Assembly (NCBI GenBank): GCA_011634665.1
Contig: WAEK01000023.1
Location: forward strand, 124,001-188,000
From: Mortierella sp. BCC40632
Lineage: Eukaryota > Mortierellomycota > Mortierellomycetes > Mortierellales > Mortierellaceae
DNA length: 64,000 nucleotides
Direction: 5' to 3'
Below are positions 9,958-23,200 of this stretch, piece after piece. The translations under genes were made by a program, and so were the position numbers. The notes beneath the pieces were generated by a model that searched no databases, was not told the DNA's origin, and was given only the letters and a program-made list of their open reading frames with translations. Numbering within the stretch: the first letter of the stretch is position 1; each line of letters begins with the position of its first letter.

Positions 9958-12900
9958 TCAACCAACCGCTTCGACGTCAACGTCAGGAGTGGAAGGGTCG
10001 CCCTGTCTTGATGAAGATTCGGTTGTGGACGGCCCTGCCGTCCCAGGGGTCGCGACGCCAGTCTCTACTTCGGTATATTCTAGCCCCCTTTCCCCATGCT
10101 GTCCCTGCTCAACTTCAGCAAGGACCTCCTCCATAGGAACATCTTCTGACTCTGCTTTCATAGCCAAAGATGACGCCTCCTGTTGTTGCTGTGTTTGCTG
10201 TTGTTGCTCCTGCTCCTGTCCCTGTTCGGATTGAGATGGAAGAGGCTGTTGGTCCTCGTGCTCATCATTCTCCTGGGCCTGATGCTGATTATTAAATACA
10301 ATTAATATAGCAGTAAAATCGTCAAAGTCGTGGATTGACTCTGTGTACAACTCTGGTACACTCTCTCGATCCGACAGTGTCGAAACAATTCGTTGGTGAC
10401 TCCACCCTCGATCGAGCTTATCGCCTACATATTGGCAAACAGCCGAGATCTGCTCGTGATCCTTGTAGTCTCGCAGAACGTAATCCCACAGTCCGTCTGA
10501 GGCCATCAAAAGATAGCCTTGCTGAATGTCGGAAACGTCGATAAAAGTAATATCCGGTCGATTACTCAGAATGGGCTGTGTCAAATTAAGCTTGTAAAGC
10601 ACATCACCAATACATGCTCCCAAGTTGACTGATACAGCTTGACCATTCTTCGTCCGGAAGGGAATGCCATAGACATTCGACGCTCCATCCTTGACCCTTA
10701 TCCGAGCCTCCCTTAGTGAGGAACGATGCTTTTTGTCGTTCTTGAACGTAGGGTCGAATCGGATCACCTTGTCGTCATGCGTCACAAACTCGCCGCCATT
10801 CGCATAAATATTTTGTGCGATACGCTCCAGAGACGGTGTGTGATCTTCGCTTGAAAAATCTACATTCCAGCGGCCGGTTTTATCCCTTGATGATAGAATT
10901 GAACGACTATCGCCGAGGTTAACGCAAATGATCCACTTGTCGATAAAGATGTTGACTATAAGTGTCGTGCCATCGCTCCCAGGGTCATGTTGTAACTTTT
11001 TTGCCTTGTACAATAGGTACTGCTGCTTTTTGTAATCGAGGTACTCCTTATCAATCACCCGGACTGCCTCGATGATCTGGGCCTTGATTGATTCTTGAGT
11101 GTTTGGCCTTGACAGTTCTGAGGGATGGTATTTACCCAGGACAACTTGCATGGCTGCTGGTATTGTTGCAATTACATATGAAGAACATGCTCGGCCTCCA
11201 TGTCCATCTGTGATGCAAAAGAGTCGCCCAAGGTACCCGCCACTAAATTTCAGGTCTGCTATTGCAAACCCATCTTCGCAGTCAAGTTTAGCGAGCTTTT
11301 CACGTCTGCTGGTACGAAGTCGAGGGTATGTGTATCCGATCTGTTGTTCCAATGCAAACATAGATGGCTCCCGAGCAAGATCTGTCCCATAATCCGCCCT
11401 GCGGTCTGGATACTCTTTCTCTCTATCGGAAGTCAAGTTTCCAATCAGAGCAGTGTATCAGTGAAGGGTAAAGTATACGAGGCGGATAAGAAAAATTGAG
11501 TAGATGCCATCAAAGAGTAAAAGTACCTCGATTGCTCCATATTATCTCCTGACTGTCCGCCCTCAGCAGGACTATCTCCAGGACCAGTCTCTGTGTCATA
11601 AACATATCCCTTTGGAAGCTTTTTCATGCCATTTGGTAATTCCTGCTTTGCAGTCGCGACCTTCTGTTTGGAGATAGATGAACCGGGTGATGCTGTCCTT
11701 GGTCGCTTTGAGCCCGAGGAAGGCTTTGCTGCCTGTACGCTACTCTCGACTGCTTTTACAGCACCATTCTCCGAGGGGTAGTCTTCATCTTCATCCTCAG
11801 ACGAGTCAGAGCTCATACTATCTGATGACGACCCCGATGAAGAAGAGCGTTTCCTCTGACTTCCTAGGTTTCTGGAGGCGCTGTTTGATTTTGGGCCATC
11901 TACAGATGCTGTAGCTTTGGTGCCTTGTTTAGCCTCCCCTGAAATAATATGTCAATCCAAGGTGAGCAAGAGTCGTACTACAAGATGGATTTAAACACCA
12001 CGTCCACATTGCTGAACTAGTGAGAGCAAATATCTGATATCGTTGCTTTGGCGTCCTTTACCTGAACTAGTTCCATTCTCGCCTCCTTCTTGCTCCATAT
12101 CTGTGGGTGGCTCCAGAGTCTTTGCTGACATCCGATAGTAGGTAGTACTATTCATACGTTGCTTCTCGATCGGATCAAATGTACCAAGGGCACTGGACAG
12201 CGCCAAGGCAGTCGAAATTGCTCCTTGTACTGTTCCTTTGGGTGTTCGGCCACTTTTAAGATCAGAACAGTGGAAAAAAGAAAGAAGAGTAAGACTGAGG
12301 TGTCTAGATGAAGCCAAAAGATCCTCGGTCCAGTTCCTGAAATACAAAACAGACCGACCCAACTCTGGTTTCACCATAAAACTCGTCCAGGTAACATCAG
12401 ACCTACCCAAGGTTTGCAAGGTTAAAGTGACGAATGCCATCTAGCCGATAAAATGCAAAACTGACAGTCAAAAAATGATCACGCTCTCTTGGCGAGTGCA
12501 TAGAACGATCGAGAAGAGACTGGTCATTAACCTACCGACAAGATCATTTGCACTTTGCCACGCGTTCCCGTATACAAGCAAGACTTTTGCGATTGCAATA
12601 AATAGTGGATTTTTTAACTGCTCGGGCAAAAGTTGGAAGTCCTCTAGGTCCGGAAGTGGCGTTGATTTAGGCAATGCAGGCAAAGGTCCTGGCAAACGAA
12701 CAGGCGGTGCGGACGCGGTAGTCTTCTTTTTTGATTGTTGGTGTTGTTGTTGTTGTGATTGTGGCTGCTGAGCCTTTGAGCTTTTCTTGGCCTTTGGCTT
12801 TGTCGCGGTTACAGGCTCTGCCGATTCAGATGCTGGGGTTGGTAAGGCTTGGTTTAGTTCGGAAGGCTGTTCGTTAGAAGAAATATGCACTGATGCACTG

Positions 12901-13076
12901 GAATGGTCTTCTGATGCTTGCATGTCCATTGCCATGACAACCTCAGAATCCTGATCATTCAAGTCGGCTGTATTTTCTGGACTCGAGGATAATGACGTGG
13001 AGGCCGATAATGAATCTGTGGATGACGCCTGCTCCTGCTCTCCGTATGATGACCCGTGTGATTGAAGAGAATTCAT
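9958..13076 (-). CDS. PP2C-type Ser/Thr phosphatase with long novel N-terminal region
   Basis: Five exons (13076-12536, 12440-12407, 12336-12062, 11938-11527, 11422-9958) join without a phase break into 908 residues. The last exon carries a PPM/PP2C catalytic domain at about residues 440-765: CEDGFAIAD, ITDGHGGRA, DGTTLIV, VNLGDSRSIL, the DHTPS variant of the usual DHKP, MASDGLWD and the closing DFDDFTAILIVF. The metal-binding Asp positions are therefore present. A Gln/Glu-rich tail follows. The first 420 residues have Ser/Gln-rich linkers around a conserved-looking block (LFIAIAKVLLVYGNAW, SANDLVGDGIRHFNLANLG), perhaps a small helical domain of unknown kind, then an acidic Ser tract. Exon 2 is only 34 nt. 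Two neighbouring genes wrongly merged is possible, but there is no stop or alternative ATG at the junction. Confidence 0.82.
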
Positions 13077-13451
13077 TCTGCGGTCCAGAGCCAAGCGTCC
13101 AGAAAGAGAAGATTGAGTCAAAAGCAAGAAGAAAAAAAAAAAAGAAAGAAAAAGAAAAGAAACGAACAGAAAAGAAATGAAGAGTCAAAGTATTAATGAC
13201 TCGAACAATAGATGGACACGACTCTCATCGCAAGCGACTGGGGCATGAGCGTGGGAGTAACTCACATTGGAAGTTGAAGGCACGGCTTAGAGGTGGGTGG
13301 AGACACCAATCGAGCTCGTGAGATGGCGGCAATAAAAGAACGTGTCAATGTGGTGACTGCGTTTGGTCTTTGCATGCCTCATCCTCGCATCTTCACGATC
13401 GCTGAACATCCTTCACGGCTTTTTTTTTTTTTTTTTTTTTTTTTCTTGACC
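13077..13451. promoter_or_regulatory. Bidirectional promoter between PP2C and CDK11 genes
   Basis: A 375-bp gap between two divergent start codons. It has an A-rich stretch near 13132-13175 and a T run of more than 20 bases at about 13421-13444, directly ahead of the CDK11 ATG. No defined operator was identified. Confidence 0.5.
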
Positions 13452-15435
13452 ATGGACTCCAAATGGGCTAATGATCCTCAAAGTGATGAGGATGATGTTC
13501 GGCAAAAGCAACAGAAGAAATTGAAGCGCTTTAAAAAGTCGAAGGATTCGCCGTCATTCCGCGAAGGTAGTGGTACTCCATCGATAGCTGGTAGTCATGA
13601 TCCCACTGGCTCTTCAGAGTACCTGGGCGATGAAACACATGACACCCCAGGGCGGTCTTCAACACCAGTAGACACTATTGAGTCTCCAGCAAATGCAAGG
13701 ACACCTGTCTATCATATTCCTGTACCTGAAGCACCGCAGTACCCTGTCCTTCAAGGGTGCCGCAGCGTCGAAAACTATGAAAAACTCAACAGGATCTCAG
13801 AAGGCACCTATGGCGTTGTGTACCGCGCTAGGGACAGGGTTACTGGAGAGATTGTTGCTCTCAAGAAGTTAAAGCTGGATCAAGAACGGAATGGTTTTCC
13901 GATCACGAGTTTGAGAGAAATCTATACTCTTCTTCTCGCTAAGCATCCTCATATTGTGAATGTCCGCGAGATCGTCGTGGGGGATAAATTATCACAGTAA
14001 GTGAGCATCCAAGACTGAAGTCGATATATGGGACGGAGATATGAAGCAAGCATTCCTTTTACAGGAAATTCAGCTATTATTGAAGGGCAGGCCAAGTATT
14101 AATTTCTGGCTGTCGAATTTTTTTCTTCAGGATTTTTATAGTGATGGACTTTATTGAACACGACCTGAAGGAACTAATGAGTGGGATGCGAGCGCCTTTC
14201 TTGCAGTCAGAGGTAAAAACTCTGATGCTCCAGCTCTTGTCAGCAACAGAGCTTCTTCACGAAAACTGGATCATGCATCGTGATCTGAAGACATCCAATC
14301 TGTTGCTCAACAATCAAGGAGAGATCAAAGTAGCCGATTTTGGGCTAGCTAGGAGATACGGAGAGCCACAAGGGCTTATGACTCAACCCGTTGTAACATT
14401 GTGGTATAGGTAAGCTTTGTTGGGTGTATTACGGACTATCTGAAATACTTAGACAATAGACTACTAAGAGTAAACAATACTTTTCCTCCTTTTCAACATT
14501 TTGATATATGTTTAGATCACCGGAATTATTGCTTGGGTCAAAAGAATATACAACGGCTGTCGATCTTTGGTCAATAGGATGTATCTTTGCCGAACTTATC
14601 AACAACGAGCCTCTTCTCCCTGGAAAGAGTGAAGCAGAGCAGTTAGAGAAGGTATTACTACGATCGGGGTCTCTGCAATGTTGAAAGGGGGCACCTTGCG
14701 TACACTCGGCCACATTGGCTTGAACACCCTCTTAATACCTATTATATGTCCATTTCTACTACTGCGGTCTTGGATATAGATTTTTAAGCTTCTAGGAATG
14801 CCGAATGACAAAATATGGCCAGGTTACTCGAAACTACCACTGGCAAGCCATGTTCCTAATTTTGTTCAGCCTTTCAATTCGCTCCGCTATCGGTTTCCAT
14901 ACATCACTGAAAACGGGTTGGATTTGATGTCCAAAATGTTGACCTATGATCCTGCCAAGAGGATAACAGCTGAGGAAGCTCTCAAGCATCCCTACTTTTC
15001 GTAAGTCATATTCCCTGAAGCCATCAATTATTTAAGAGAAGCAGAAGCCATCGCGCTTTGGTATTAATCATCACAAATTGCACGATTGTGTCTTCAAACC
15101 GGAATAGTGAGGCACCACCACCAAAACATCCATCAATGTTCCCGACATGGCCATCAAAGGGAGAGAGGTATTGAAAACTGCTCAAAACTCGCGTCTCTTT
15201 GCATCTATTCTGCTGGTGTTTTTTTTTTTTTTTTTTTTTTTTCAATACATACTTGCAGGCTCTGATATATCATGTCTGATGTTTTAATGGTAACACTAGG
15301 GGAACCAAGCGAGCTCTGTCTCCATCGGCTCCTGTTGCTGTTCATGGACATGGATATGAGGATGAAGAAGGCGGCAATGGAGGGCTATTCAATCATACGA
15401 GTCAAGAGTCGACTGGGTTCAGATTGAAGGTATAA
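13452..15435 (+). CDS. CDK11: CDK11/PITSLRE cyclin-dependent kinase
   Basis: Six exons (13452-13996, 14131-14409, 14516-14651, 14780-15000, 15108-15167, 15300-15435) give 458 residues with every phase matching. The kinase domain spans about 109-400. It shows the Gly loop [10 protein letters not shown], the lysine in IVALKKLKL, the exact PITSLRE helix at 150-156, the catalytic HRDLKTSN, the DFGLARRYG metal site, [12 protein letters not shown] and [21 protein letters not shown] defines CDK11, which with cyclin L acts in pre-mRNA splicing and transcription in the nucleus. The N-terminus is only about 108 residues and lacks the long Arg/Glu-rich region of animal CDK11; it is Ser/Pro-rich with a small basic patch ([10 protein letters not shown]). 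The C-terminal tail after [13 protein letters not shown] is short. It shares a divergent promoter with the PP2C gene. Confidence 0.95.
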
Positions 15436-15613
15436 ATAATAAAAGGATTGCGTGGCTGGATTGGACAAGATAGAGGTCGAGCGTGTGTCAACAAAGAGTG
15501 TCAAGCCCACACTCCCGTCCGAAGATATTTATCAAGGAGCGCCACCAACACCTTGCCAAGGCTCTGTTTATATGATGCTTGAGGTGCGAGGGTATATTTT
15601 AATACAACAGACT

Positions 15614-17783
15614 CTACATCAGCTGAAGGTCGTGAATAGCCCAAAGGAGCGATGACTGGATATTCATTGGGAATTTCGTCAGCAACTGTAAACAAAGTGG
15701 CTGCAGATACTCGGGCCTACAGAGATATAGAGTGGTCAGTTTCTGCCTCGATAAAATGTCAATTTCTCCTAGTAGAGCTACAACATACACCTAAAGCTTA
15801 CCTCATCCATGGAGCCTCTGCTTCTGCTTCTGCTTCTGGCTCGGGACCTTCGTCATCTTGATGCAGCGACGAGGCATCATCTGCAGTGGAAATGATGGGT
15901 GCCCTGGCAGACACCTCTGAGGCAAGAACAACACTACTGACCATTGACTGTCTGTCATCAAAGTCCTCAAATCGTCCAACAGAAATTTCGCTCCGACGAC
16001 TATCGGAGAAAGTGCGCTCGCGCTGCACTTCCTCCTCTTTGTTGGCAGGTGCGACAATCGGCTTCGCTTGGTGCTTTTCATCAAGTGAATTAATACCATC
16101 ATTCTTCTTTTCACTATCGGAACCCTTTTCGCCTCCATCATCCTGTGTCTCTCCTCTTTGCTCGGCAATCCTCTTTCTAGTCTCCTCCAGTAGCTCTGCG
16201 AGTCGCTCCTCAATACGGTCCACTACCTCAAATGGTGCCAGTGGCACGATCTTAGTAATAGAGTCCAAGAGTAGCTGAACAAACTCTAAGTGGTGAGGAC
16301 GCTTTAGAGCCAGCTCCAGAATCTGCCAAAAGAACTCCATGACAAGCGTTGGGAGCTCCGAATACTCTCTCTGTACAGTAGTACTAACTCCTTTCTTGGG
16401 TTGCAGCTTTGGTCTCAGAGGCGGAAGATCTGTCAAGGAGCTGATGCCATATGAGATCATGTTGAGCAGTGACCCTGAGGCACCAGGATTACGGAAAGCT
16501 TCCAGCGTAGGATCTTGAAAGGCGTGCAATAGACCATCGGCGATGTAGCTGATACCACTCAGGTAGATTTCTCCATCTTGGTCATCCGAAAACTCGCCAA
16601 ATGCAACGTTCGAGCGGCGGTCTGCATTTTCGTCGATAGCATCCTTGAGCAAGAGGATAATGAGTTCGAATGGTGCCCTGACCTTGATGACCTGTTGCAT
16701 GAGCCAGTGATAACCAGACGAGAAGGAGACCCTGTAATAGGTTACGCTTTGACTGTCGTCAGTCTGTCCCTGAGGCATGTCGCCATCATCATAATCTCCA
16801 AGATCATAGTACTCGCGTGTACGCAGTGGTTGTTGAGAATTGTAGGCCGTATAGTAGTCGACAACATGACGCAGGGCATCGACATTGGATGCTCGCGAAG
16901 GATGCAAAGGTAGCGATGGTGCACCCTTGAGTAGGTAAATCGACTCTTGTCCACCAGGCGGGAAGAGATATCCTGACAAGAGTTCGTCGACCTGAACCTC
17001 AGTCATTCGGAAATCACGAAACTTTTTAGCCCCGTAAAGATTGCGAGCAATGGCCAACTCACAATGATCCCTGATCTCAGGCTTGACCACCGCAACACGA
17101 CACATCTGTTGGAGAGCATCCCGGTCGAACCGCAAAATTGCTTGGTCTTCCTCCCTACCTTCGGATCGGAGTGACCTGCTGAACCTTTCCATCAGGTCTG
17201 GATTTGACTGGGACATCTGAGTGAGCTCCTCTTGCAATAAAGCGATGGTAGCACTCCTAAGTGCAAGTCGCCCGGCCTGGGCCATCACATCCATACCACG
17301 TCGAAGTCGAGCATCCAATGTACTGATCTGAAAGTCGCGGTCAGAGCACCAGGCTCCTGTGTATAGCAGACGTAGAGAAGACTCAATCGCATACAACTCC
17401 TGTGCATCAACGCATTGAATCTCAATCACCTGTGCACCATTGGCGTCCCGGTCGCTCAGGAGAACGAAGGCCCTGTCGGACGATGTCTTTTTGCCAAGGA
17501 GAAGCGCTGCGAAGAGGTCGCTTTCTTTCACCAAGATCTTTGAGTGCAGGTTTAATGACTTTTTAAGGGTGGATCCGGGAACTTGGAGCACTACAACAAC
17601 GTCGCTGTATAGACCCTCTTCGAACAAGACACGGCTAGCACTTAGGTGAGGCATTGGCGTAGGTGCTGGCTCTGGTGGGATAACAGGGCTGCTGGTAGTC
17701 GGGGAAGAAACGGTCATGGCAGAGACCCTGCGCGAGTTGGATCGCGAGGGTGGGAAGGATGGAAGGAATGAACTGAACTCCAT
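15614..17783 (-). CDS. BTB/POZ-domain-like protein
   Basis: Exon 1 (17783-15802) and exon 2 (15716-15614) join in phase to 694 residues. Without the splice the frame stops at 15798, but a good GTAAGC donor there leads to a short C-terminal exon (RPEYLQPLCLQLLTKF). Residues about 48-150 resemble a BTB fold: RVLFEEGLYSDVVVVLQ, LNLHSKILVKESDLFAALL, and SLRLLYTGAW at the usual distance. A helical stretch follows (residues about 160-260), then a middle region with an acidic tyrosine-rich segment, then a charged Glu/Lys-rich tail. BTB proteins usually dimerise and often feed substrates to Cullin-3 ligases; that role is only a family expectation here. The first ATG is used; M23 is an alternative. 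It ends 178 bp from the convergent CDK11 gene. Confidence 0.75.
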
Positions 17784-17818
17784 GGAGATGGGCCAGGGTT
17801 AAGGGAAGGATCGAGCAG

Positions 17819-17850
<32 letters not shown>

Positions 17851-19018
17851 AGGAAAGAAGGAAACAAGGAACAAGTGAAAGTCTTGAGTAGCAGAAAAAG
17901 GCGAGGGGTATGCCCAAGCAGATGAAATGAGATGGATGGAAATGGACGATGAAAAAAGAAAAAAGCAAAAAAGCAAAAAAGCAAAAAAGCAAAAGAGAGA
18001 GTTCACTGGGAGAAGAACGAAAAGACGTTGCTTTTTTTCTCCCCGGCGGTATCACTCCTGTGCGACGTCTGCCGCGTTTTGGTTTCTCGTTCATGTCGCA
18101 TGCAGGTGTCTATCGGCCACAGGAGTTGGCCTATGGCACTGTCCCTGTCCCTTGGCACCGGATCAACGCTCTGCCATCCCTGTCTTCATTCTCCTCTGGA
18201 CAAGCACCACCATGCACAGCTGTCTGAGGTGGCCACTGACCCTGCTACTGAGACCCGTCTTGGTCGCCGTGTCGCTAAGCCCTGTATCCCGTGCGAGTAC
18301 CCTGCAGAGGCCACGACTCGCGATCGCTCTTGCAGCCCGCAGGTGCTTTCTGGGCGAGTTTGCTTTGTAGTCCCCGTGCCCTGCGCCATGTTGCTTGTGT
18401 TGCTGAATGCTACTGCTGTCGAACAAACCTCTTCTTTTTGGGTGTTGTTCCAAGTTGCTGTTGCTGTAGCTGAGCTGAAGCAGCTGTTGCTGTTGCTGTT
18501 GTTGTCTCTCTCTTCGCTGCAGTTGCTACTCCGTTGGCGTCTGGCACCGCTACCAGTGTGGCCACTGGACACTCTGACTGTGTCTTGCCTGATCCGCCCT
18601 GCAGATCGAGCGACGTCCGTGAGGCAGTTCATTTTGGATCAATTACATTCATCGATCGCTCCTATTCATTCATCCATCCATTCATCCAGCCCATCGGATC
18701 TATCTATATCAACTGCACAACGCAATTCATTCCATCACAGTGCATCCCATCGCCTCTCATCGATCCACCTTCACCGACACTCTCTCCCCCTGCTTCTCTC
18801 TTCTTCCTCCTACTCTTCTTCTTCCTGCATCCTCTCACCCATCTACCTAGCCCCGCCTGCTACCTCGCCCATTATCCAATCAGAACCAATCAGACGGGAC
18901 CTGGATGCTGCTACGACCTACGACACTGCCCATGACCTATGACCAACCTACATTCCTCTGCTTGATTCCGATCCATCAGTAGCATCCTTTCGACACTTTC
19001 TTCCCATCCCTGCCCTTC

Positions 19019-19082
<64 letters not shown>

Positions 19083-19790
19083 CACTAGCCCCCCCCCCTC
19101 CCCTTTTTGCCCCGCCGGCGGACTGGACCAGGTGTTGCTCACCCCGCAGCAGTCAGGACAGGGCTGACCAGACCAAACCAAACCAGACCAGATATCGACG
19201 CACGCATCTCTCTTTCTGGCACAACCACAGCCAGAACGACCCCCCCTCCTACTCACACAAAATACTACTACACACACACCCCTACTGAACTAGCCCCGTT
19301 GACCCACGGCGCACAGCCCCGCACCCGATACTCACACCCAACCGCGACTCCCCACCGTACCTTCTCCCCGCCTGTCTCCGCCCGGGGTCCATATCCTGCG
19401 CTGGCATCGCCTGACCAACTCACCCTTCCCTGCCTGGCATCGGCGCCCTTCCGTCTTTTCTTCTTTCCCTGACTCTCAACCCTTAAGCAGCCCTCTCTCT
19501 CTGTTGGCCGCTCTCGTTCACTCTCACTCACTCTTTTTGCCCATCCACATCCATCCGTCCTCCCCCTTGTTTGTACATAATACAATATCATCCGCACTCA
19601 CGCTCCCATCCCCATACCTCTCGCATACGCAGGTTCGTCTACCGACAATTTTTTTTTCTCTCTCTCTCTCTCTCTCTTCTTTTTTTCTCTCTCTCTCTCT
19701 CTTTTTCTCTCTCTCTCTTCTCTCTCTCTCCTTGTCTGCCCCACATCATCTGTACCCACACGCAAACTACAGAGCCGTCTCTTGTCTACC
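17784..19790. other. 2-kb CT-rich divergent region upstream of KDM5 gene
   Basis: This stretch separates the divergent BTB-like and KDM5 genes. It includes an A run of about 28 bases at 17821-17848, pyrimidine-rich DNA from about 18640, a CT microsatellite at 19022-19080, a C run at 19089, and a second interrupted CT tract at 19656-19731 just before the KDM5 ATG. Frames are open on both strands because of the composition, but none looks like a protein domain. A long 5' leader for the KDM5 transcript is likely. Confidence 0.55.
19022..19080. repeat. (CT)n microsatellite
   Basis: A nearly pure CT repeat of about 58 bp in the presumed leader or promoter of the KDM5 gene. Confidence 0.9.
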
Positions 19791-20241
19791 ATGATGAAAA
19801 GGGTTGTCCCTAGGCCTGCGGCCTCTACCGCAGATACTGCTCCTGCTTTTGCTTCTTCCGCAGACAGCCATGTTATTCCCGCACCCGAGGTTACTCCCAG
19901 GAGCCCAGCCCTCAACATGTCGACTGTCGCTACGACAGCCCCACCAGAGAACCCTAGGACAAACCCACCCACGCGCATCTTTGGGCTAGAGGATGCCCCC
20001 TGCTACTACCCGACACCCGAGCAGTTCCGGGAGCCGCTCAAGTACATCGAGTCCATCCGCGCAGAGGCGGAGAAGGCCGGCATCTGTAAAATCATCCCTC
20101 CTAAAGGTTGGAAGCCTCCTTTCTCCCTGGACACTGAGGTAAGAAGGAAAAAAAAAGGCTACCACGCACGCAGCCTATTTACCTGGACTATACCAAGTGT
20201 TAGGCGGGTCCTATATGAAAGCCTTCTCTTCTTTCTTTCTC

Positions 20242-20275
<34 letters not shown>

Positions 20276-23200
20276 CTTCCTACCCCCATCTGTTGGCGCT
20301 GGTCTGGCCGCTCTCTTTTTTATTATTTTTATTATGATTTTTATTACTATTTTCTATTACTTTTCTTTCCTCTCCTACCAGTCCAACTGACGGAGTGTGT
20401 GAGAGTGAGTGGGTGGGTGAGTGAGTGCGAATGTAGAAAAGGTCGAGACTCGAGATAGACAAGCGCAAAATGGGTGGCCCGATGAAGAGAGATGAGAGCA
20501 CTGTCTCGCCCGGCGCTCCTCTCGCCAGGTGGTGTCTCTCTCTCTCTGTGTGTGTGTGTGTGTATGTGTGTGTGCGAGCGAGCTCACCCGGCTCAAGACT
20601 TCTGCTGCAGCGTTGCATTCAGCGAGTAGGCGCCCGTAGACGTGGGCGGGGTGTATATGTGTAATATGGGGTGGGTGGGTGTAAGTAGTGAGTGGTTGTG
20701 TGGAACGAGTCAGGCAATAGTGAAATTTTTTTTAGGCAAGCAGAGGCGCAACAACACATGCCCATAGACGAGAACATCGACGCTGCGACCAGGGAGAGAA
20801 GCGAGTAAGAGATGGCCCCTTCCTCTAACGTCACAATGCACCCGCTGGTCGGTCCTCGCCGTCCCCTGTCCCTGCTCCTGTCCCTTGCTCTCCACATAGG
20901 TCTTCCGCTTCAAGACTCGCATCCAGCGTCTCAATTCCATGGAAGGTGCAACCCGCACCAACCTCAACTATCTCGAGCAACTCTACAAGTTTCACCGCCA
21001 ACAGGGCCACCCCGTCTACAAGATCCCCCAGCTCGACAAGCGCCCTATTGATCTGTTCCGCTTACGAAGAGAGGTCGCTGAGCGTGGAGGCTACCAGAAG
21101 GTATGGCAAGAATCTTAACCTGCGAAAGGCGAAGCGAAGATAGACAACCCTGCAGGTCCAGTTCACTTTAAACCGCGCAAGGGCCTGAGTTTTTACTCGA
21201 GGATTTGCTCTCGAGACAGACACACGTTACTAATATCCTAGATATTCTGTTAACCCTGATCTGAACCTATTCATACCCTTCTCTAGGTGACCGCCTCCAA
21301 GAAATGGGCAGAGATTGGACGCGGAATGAACTACACGCGAAAACAGTGCACGTCAATGTCGAATGCCTTGAAGAATGCCTACCTCAATATCATCCAACCC
21401 TATGAGATTTATCTGTCAAAGCAACAACATCTGAGCAAAGAAGCTGCACAAAATCAGTCGTCATCTGGAGCTAGCTCGCCAGGATCGACCATCGGTACAG
21501 GTGTCAAACGCGAGGCGAGCGCAGAATCGGGCTCGGATGGGGGTCAAGATCTACCAGTGACCCCGGCCGCATCGTCTCCCTCGAGTGTCACTGACATGCC
21601 TCCTATCAGGCGGTCGAAGCGTCTCAAAAAGGATCCCGTCTCGTTTGTTGGTTAGTGTCAACCCCTGTGTCCATTCGCCCAAATTTGGTGCATCATCCGC
21701 ACCTTTTTTTATTTTTTGTCCACGTACGACCCCCCTGTCTGTACCTCTCTGTGCACCCATACCTTCCAATCTAACAGAACTGTTGGACGTACCTCTGTAT
21801 GCCTCTTCTCTGTTTCATCTCGTGGCGTCAAAACAATCTCAATGATAATGTCGAATGGACAACCACTCTCCTAGAATCTCCTACGTCGCCTGCAACTTCA
21901 CAAAAATCGGACCGATTGTCTGCAGAACCTGTCTCTTCGACGACTGCAATCAACAGAGAAGACGTTGATGAAAACTCGCCCAAGGCGATTTGTCAGCTCT
22001 GCCATGCGGGTGGTCATTTGGGCCGCATGTTGATCTGCGATAGCTGCGATCTCGGTCACCACACGTTTTGTCTTGACCCACCTCTGCAACACATCCCCAA
22101 ATCGGACTGGTACTGCCCAAAATGTTTGATTGCAGGAGAAGAATTTGGTTTCGAAGAAGGTGATGAATACTCGCTGAACTCTTTCCAGCAAAAATGCAAT
22201 GCTTTCAAGAAGGAATGGTTTGAAAAGTATGGTTTTACGGACAGCAACATTCCTGAGGATACTGTGGAGCGCGAGTTTTGGCGTCTTGTTGAGAATACCT
22301 ATGAAACCGCAGAGGTCGAATACGGGGCTGACCTCCACTCTACGCAATATGGAAGGTACGTTGATTTGACTGGAAAGTGATTCCAGAAAAGATGTACACA
22401 CTATATGCATTCGGTATTATCCAACCGTCATTTCAATAACTTTTTTATTGTCCTAATTGAGTAACATCTCACCTTTATCTTTTCTTCTCTCTCTCTCTCT
22501 CTCTCTCTCTTTTAGTGGTTTCCCAATGGCGGGCCGTGATGGCGATGCTGAATACACAAAGGACCCTTTCAATTTAACTAATATTGCGGTCCTGCCTGAA
22601 TCGCTCTTCCGGTACATCAAATCGGATATTTCGGGTATGATGGTTCCTTGGCTCTATGTTGGCATGTGCTTCTCGACTTTTTGCTGGCACAATGAAGACC
22701 ACTACACGTATTCCATCAACTATATGCACTGGGGTGAGACGAAGACTTGGTACGGAATTCCTGCATCAGATGCTCTCAAGTTTGAGGACACGATGCGACA
22801 GGCTGTTCCCGAGCTGTTTGAGCAGCAGCCCGATCTTCTCTTCCAACTTGTTACGATGCTCTCACCTGAGCGACTTGTCGCCAACGGTGTCAAAGTGGTG
22901 GCGCTTGATCAAAGACCAGGACAGTTAGTCGTGACTTTTCCTCAGGCCTACCATGCAGGATTCAACCATGGAGTATGTCTTGATATCTTGTACCACATTT
23001 TGGTTGCAATCCTCTCCTTTCACTTCCCAAGTCTTGTTCATTAATTTTGGTATATTTTTCTCCACTCAATCGCACTAGTTCAACTTTGCAGAGGCGGTCA
23101 ATTTTGCGCCTCCTGACTGGTGCTCCTTTGGCATTGATTGTGCAAAACGATACAAAGAACACCACAAACAACCTGTGTTCTCACACGATGAACTCATCGT

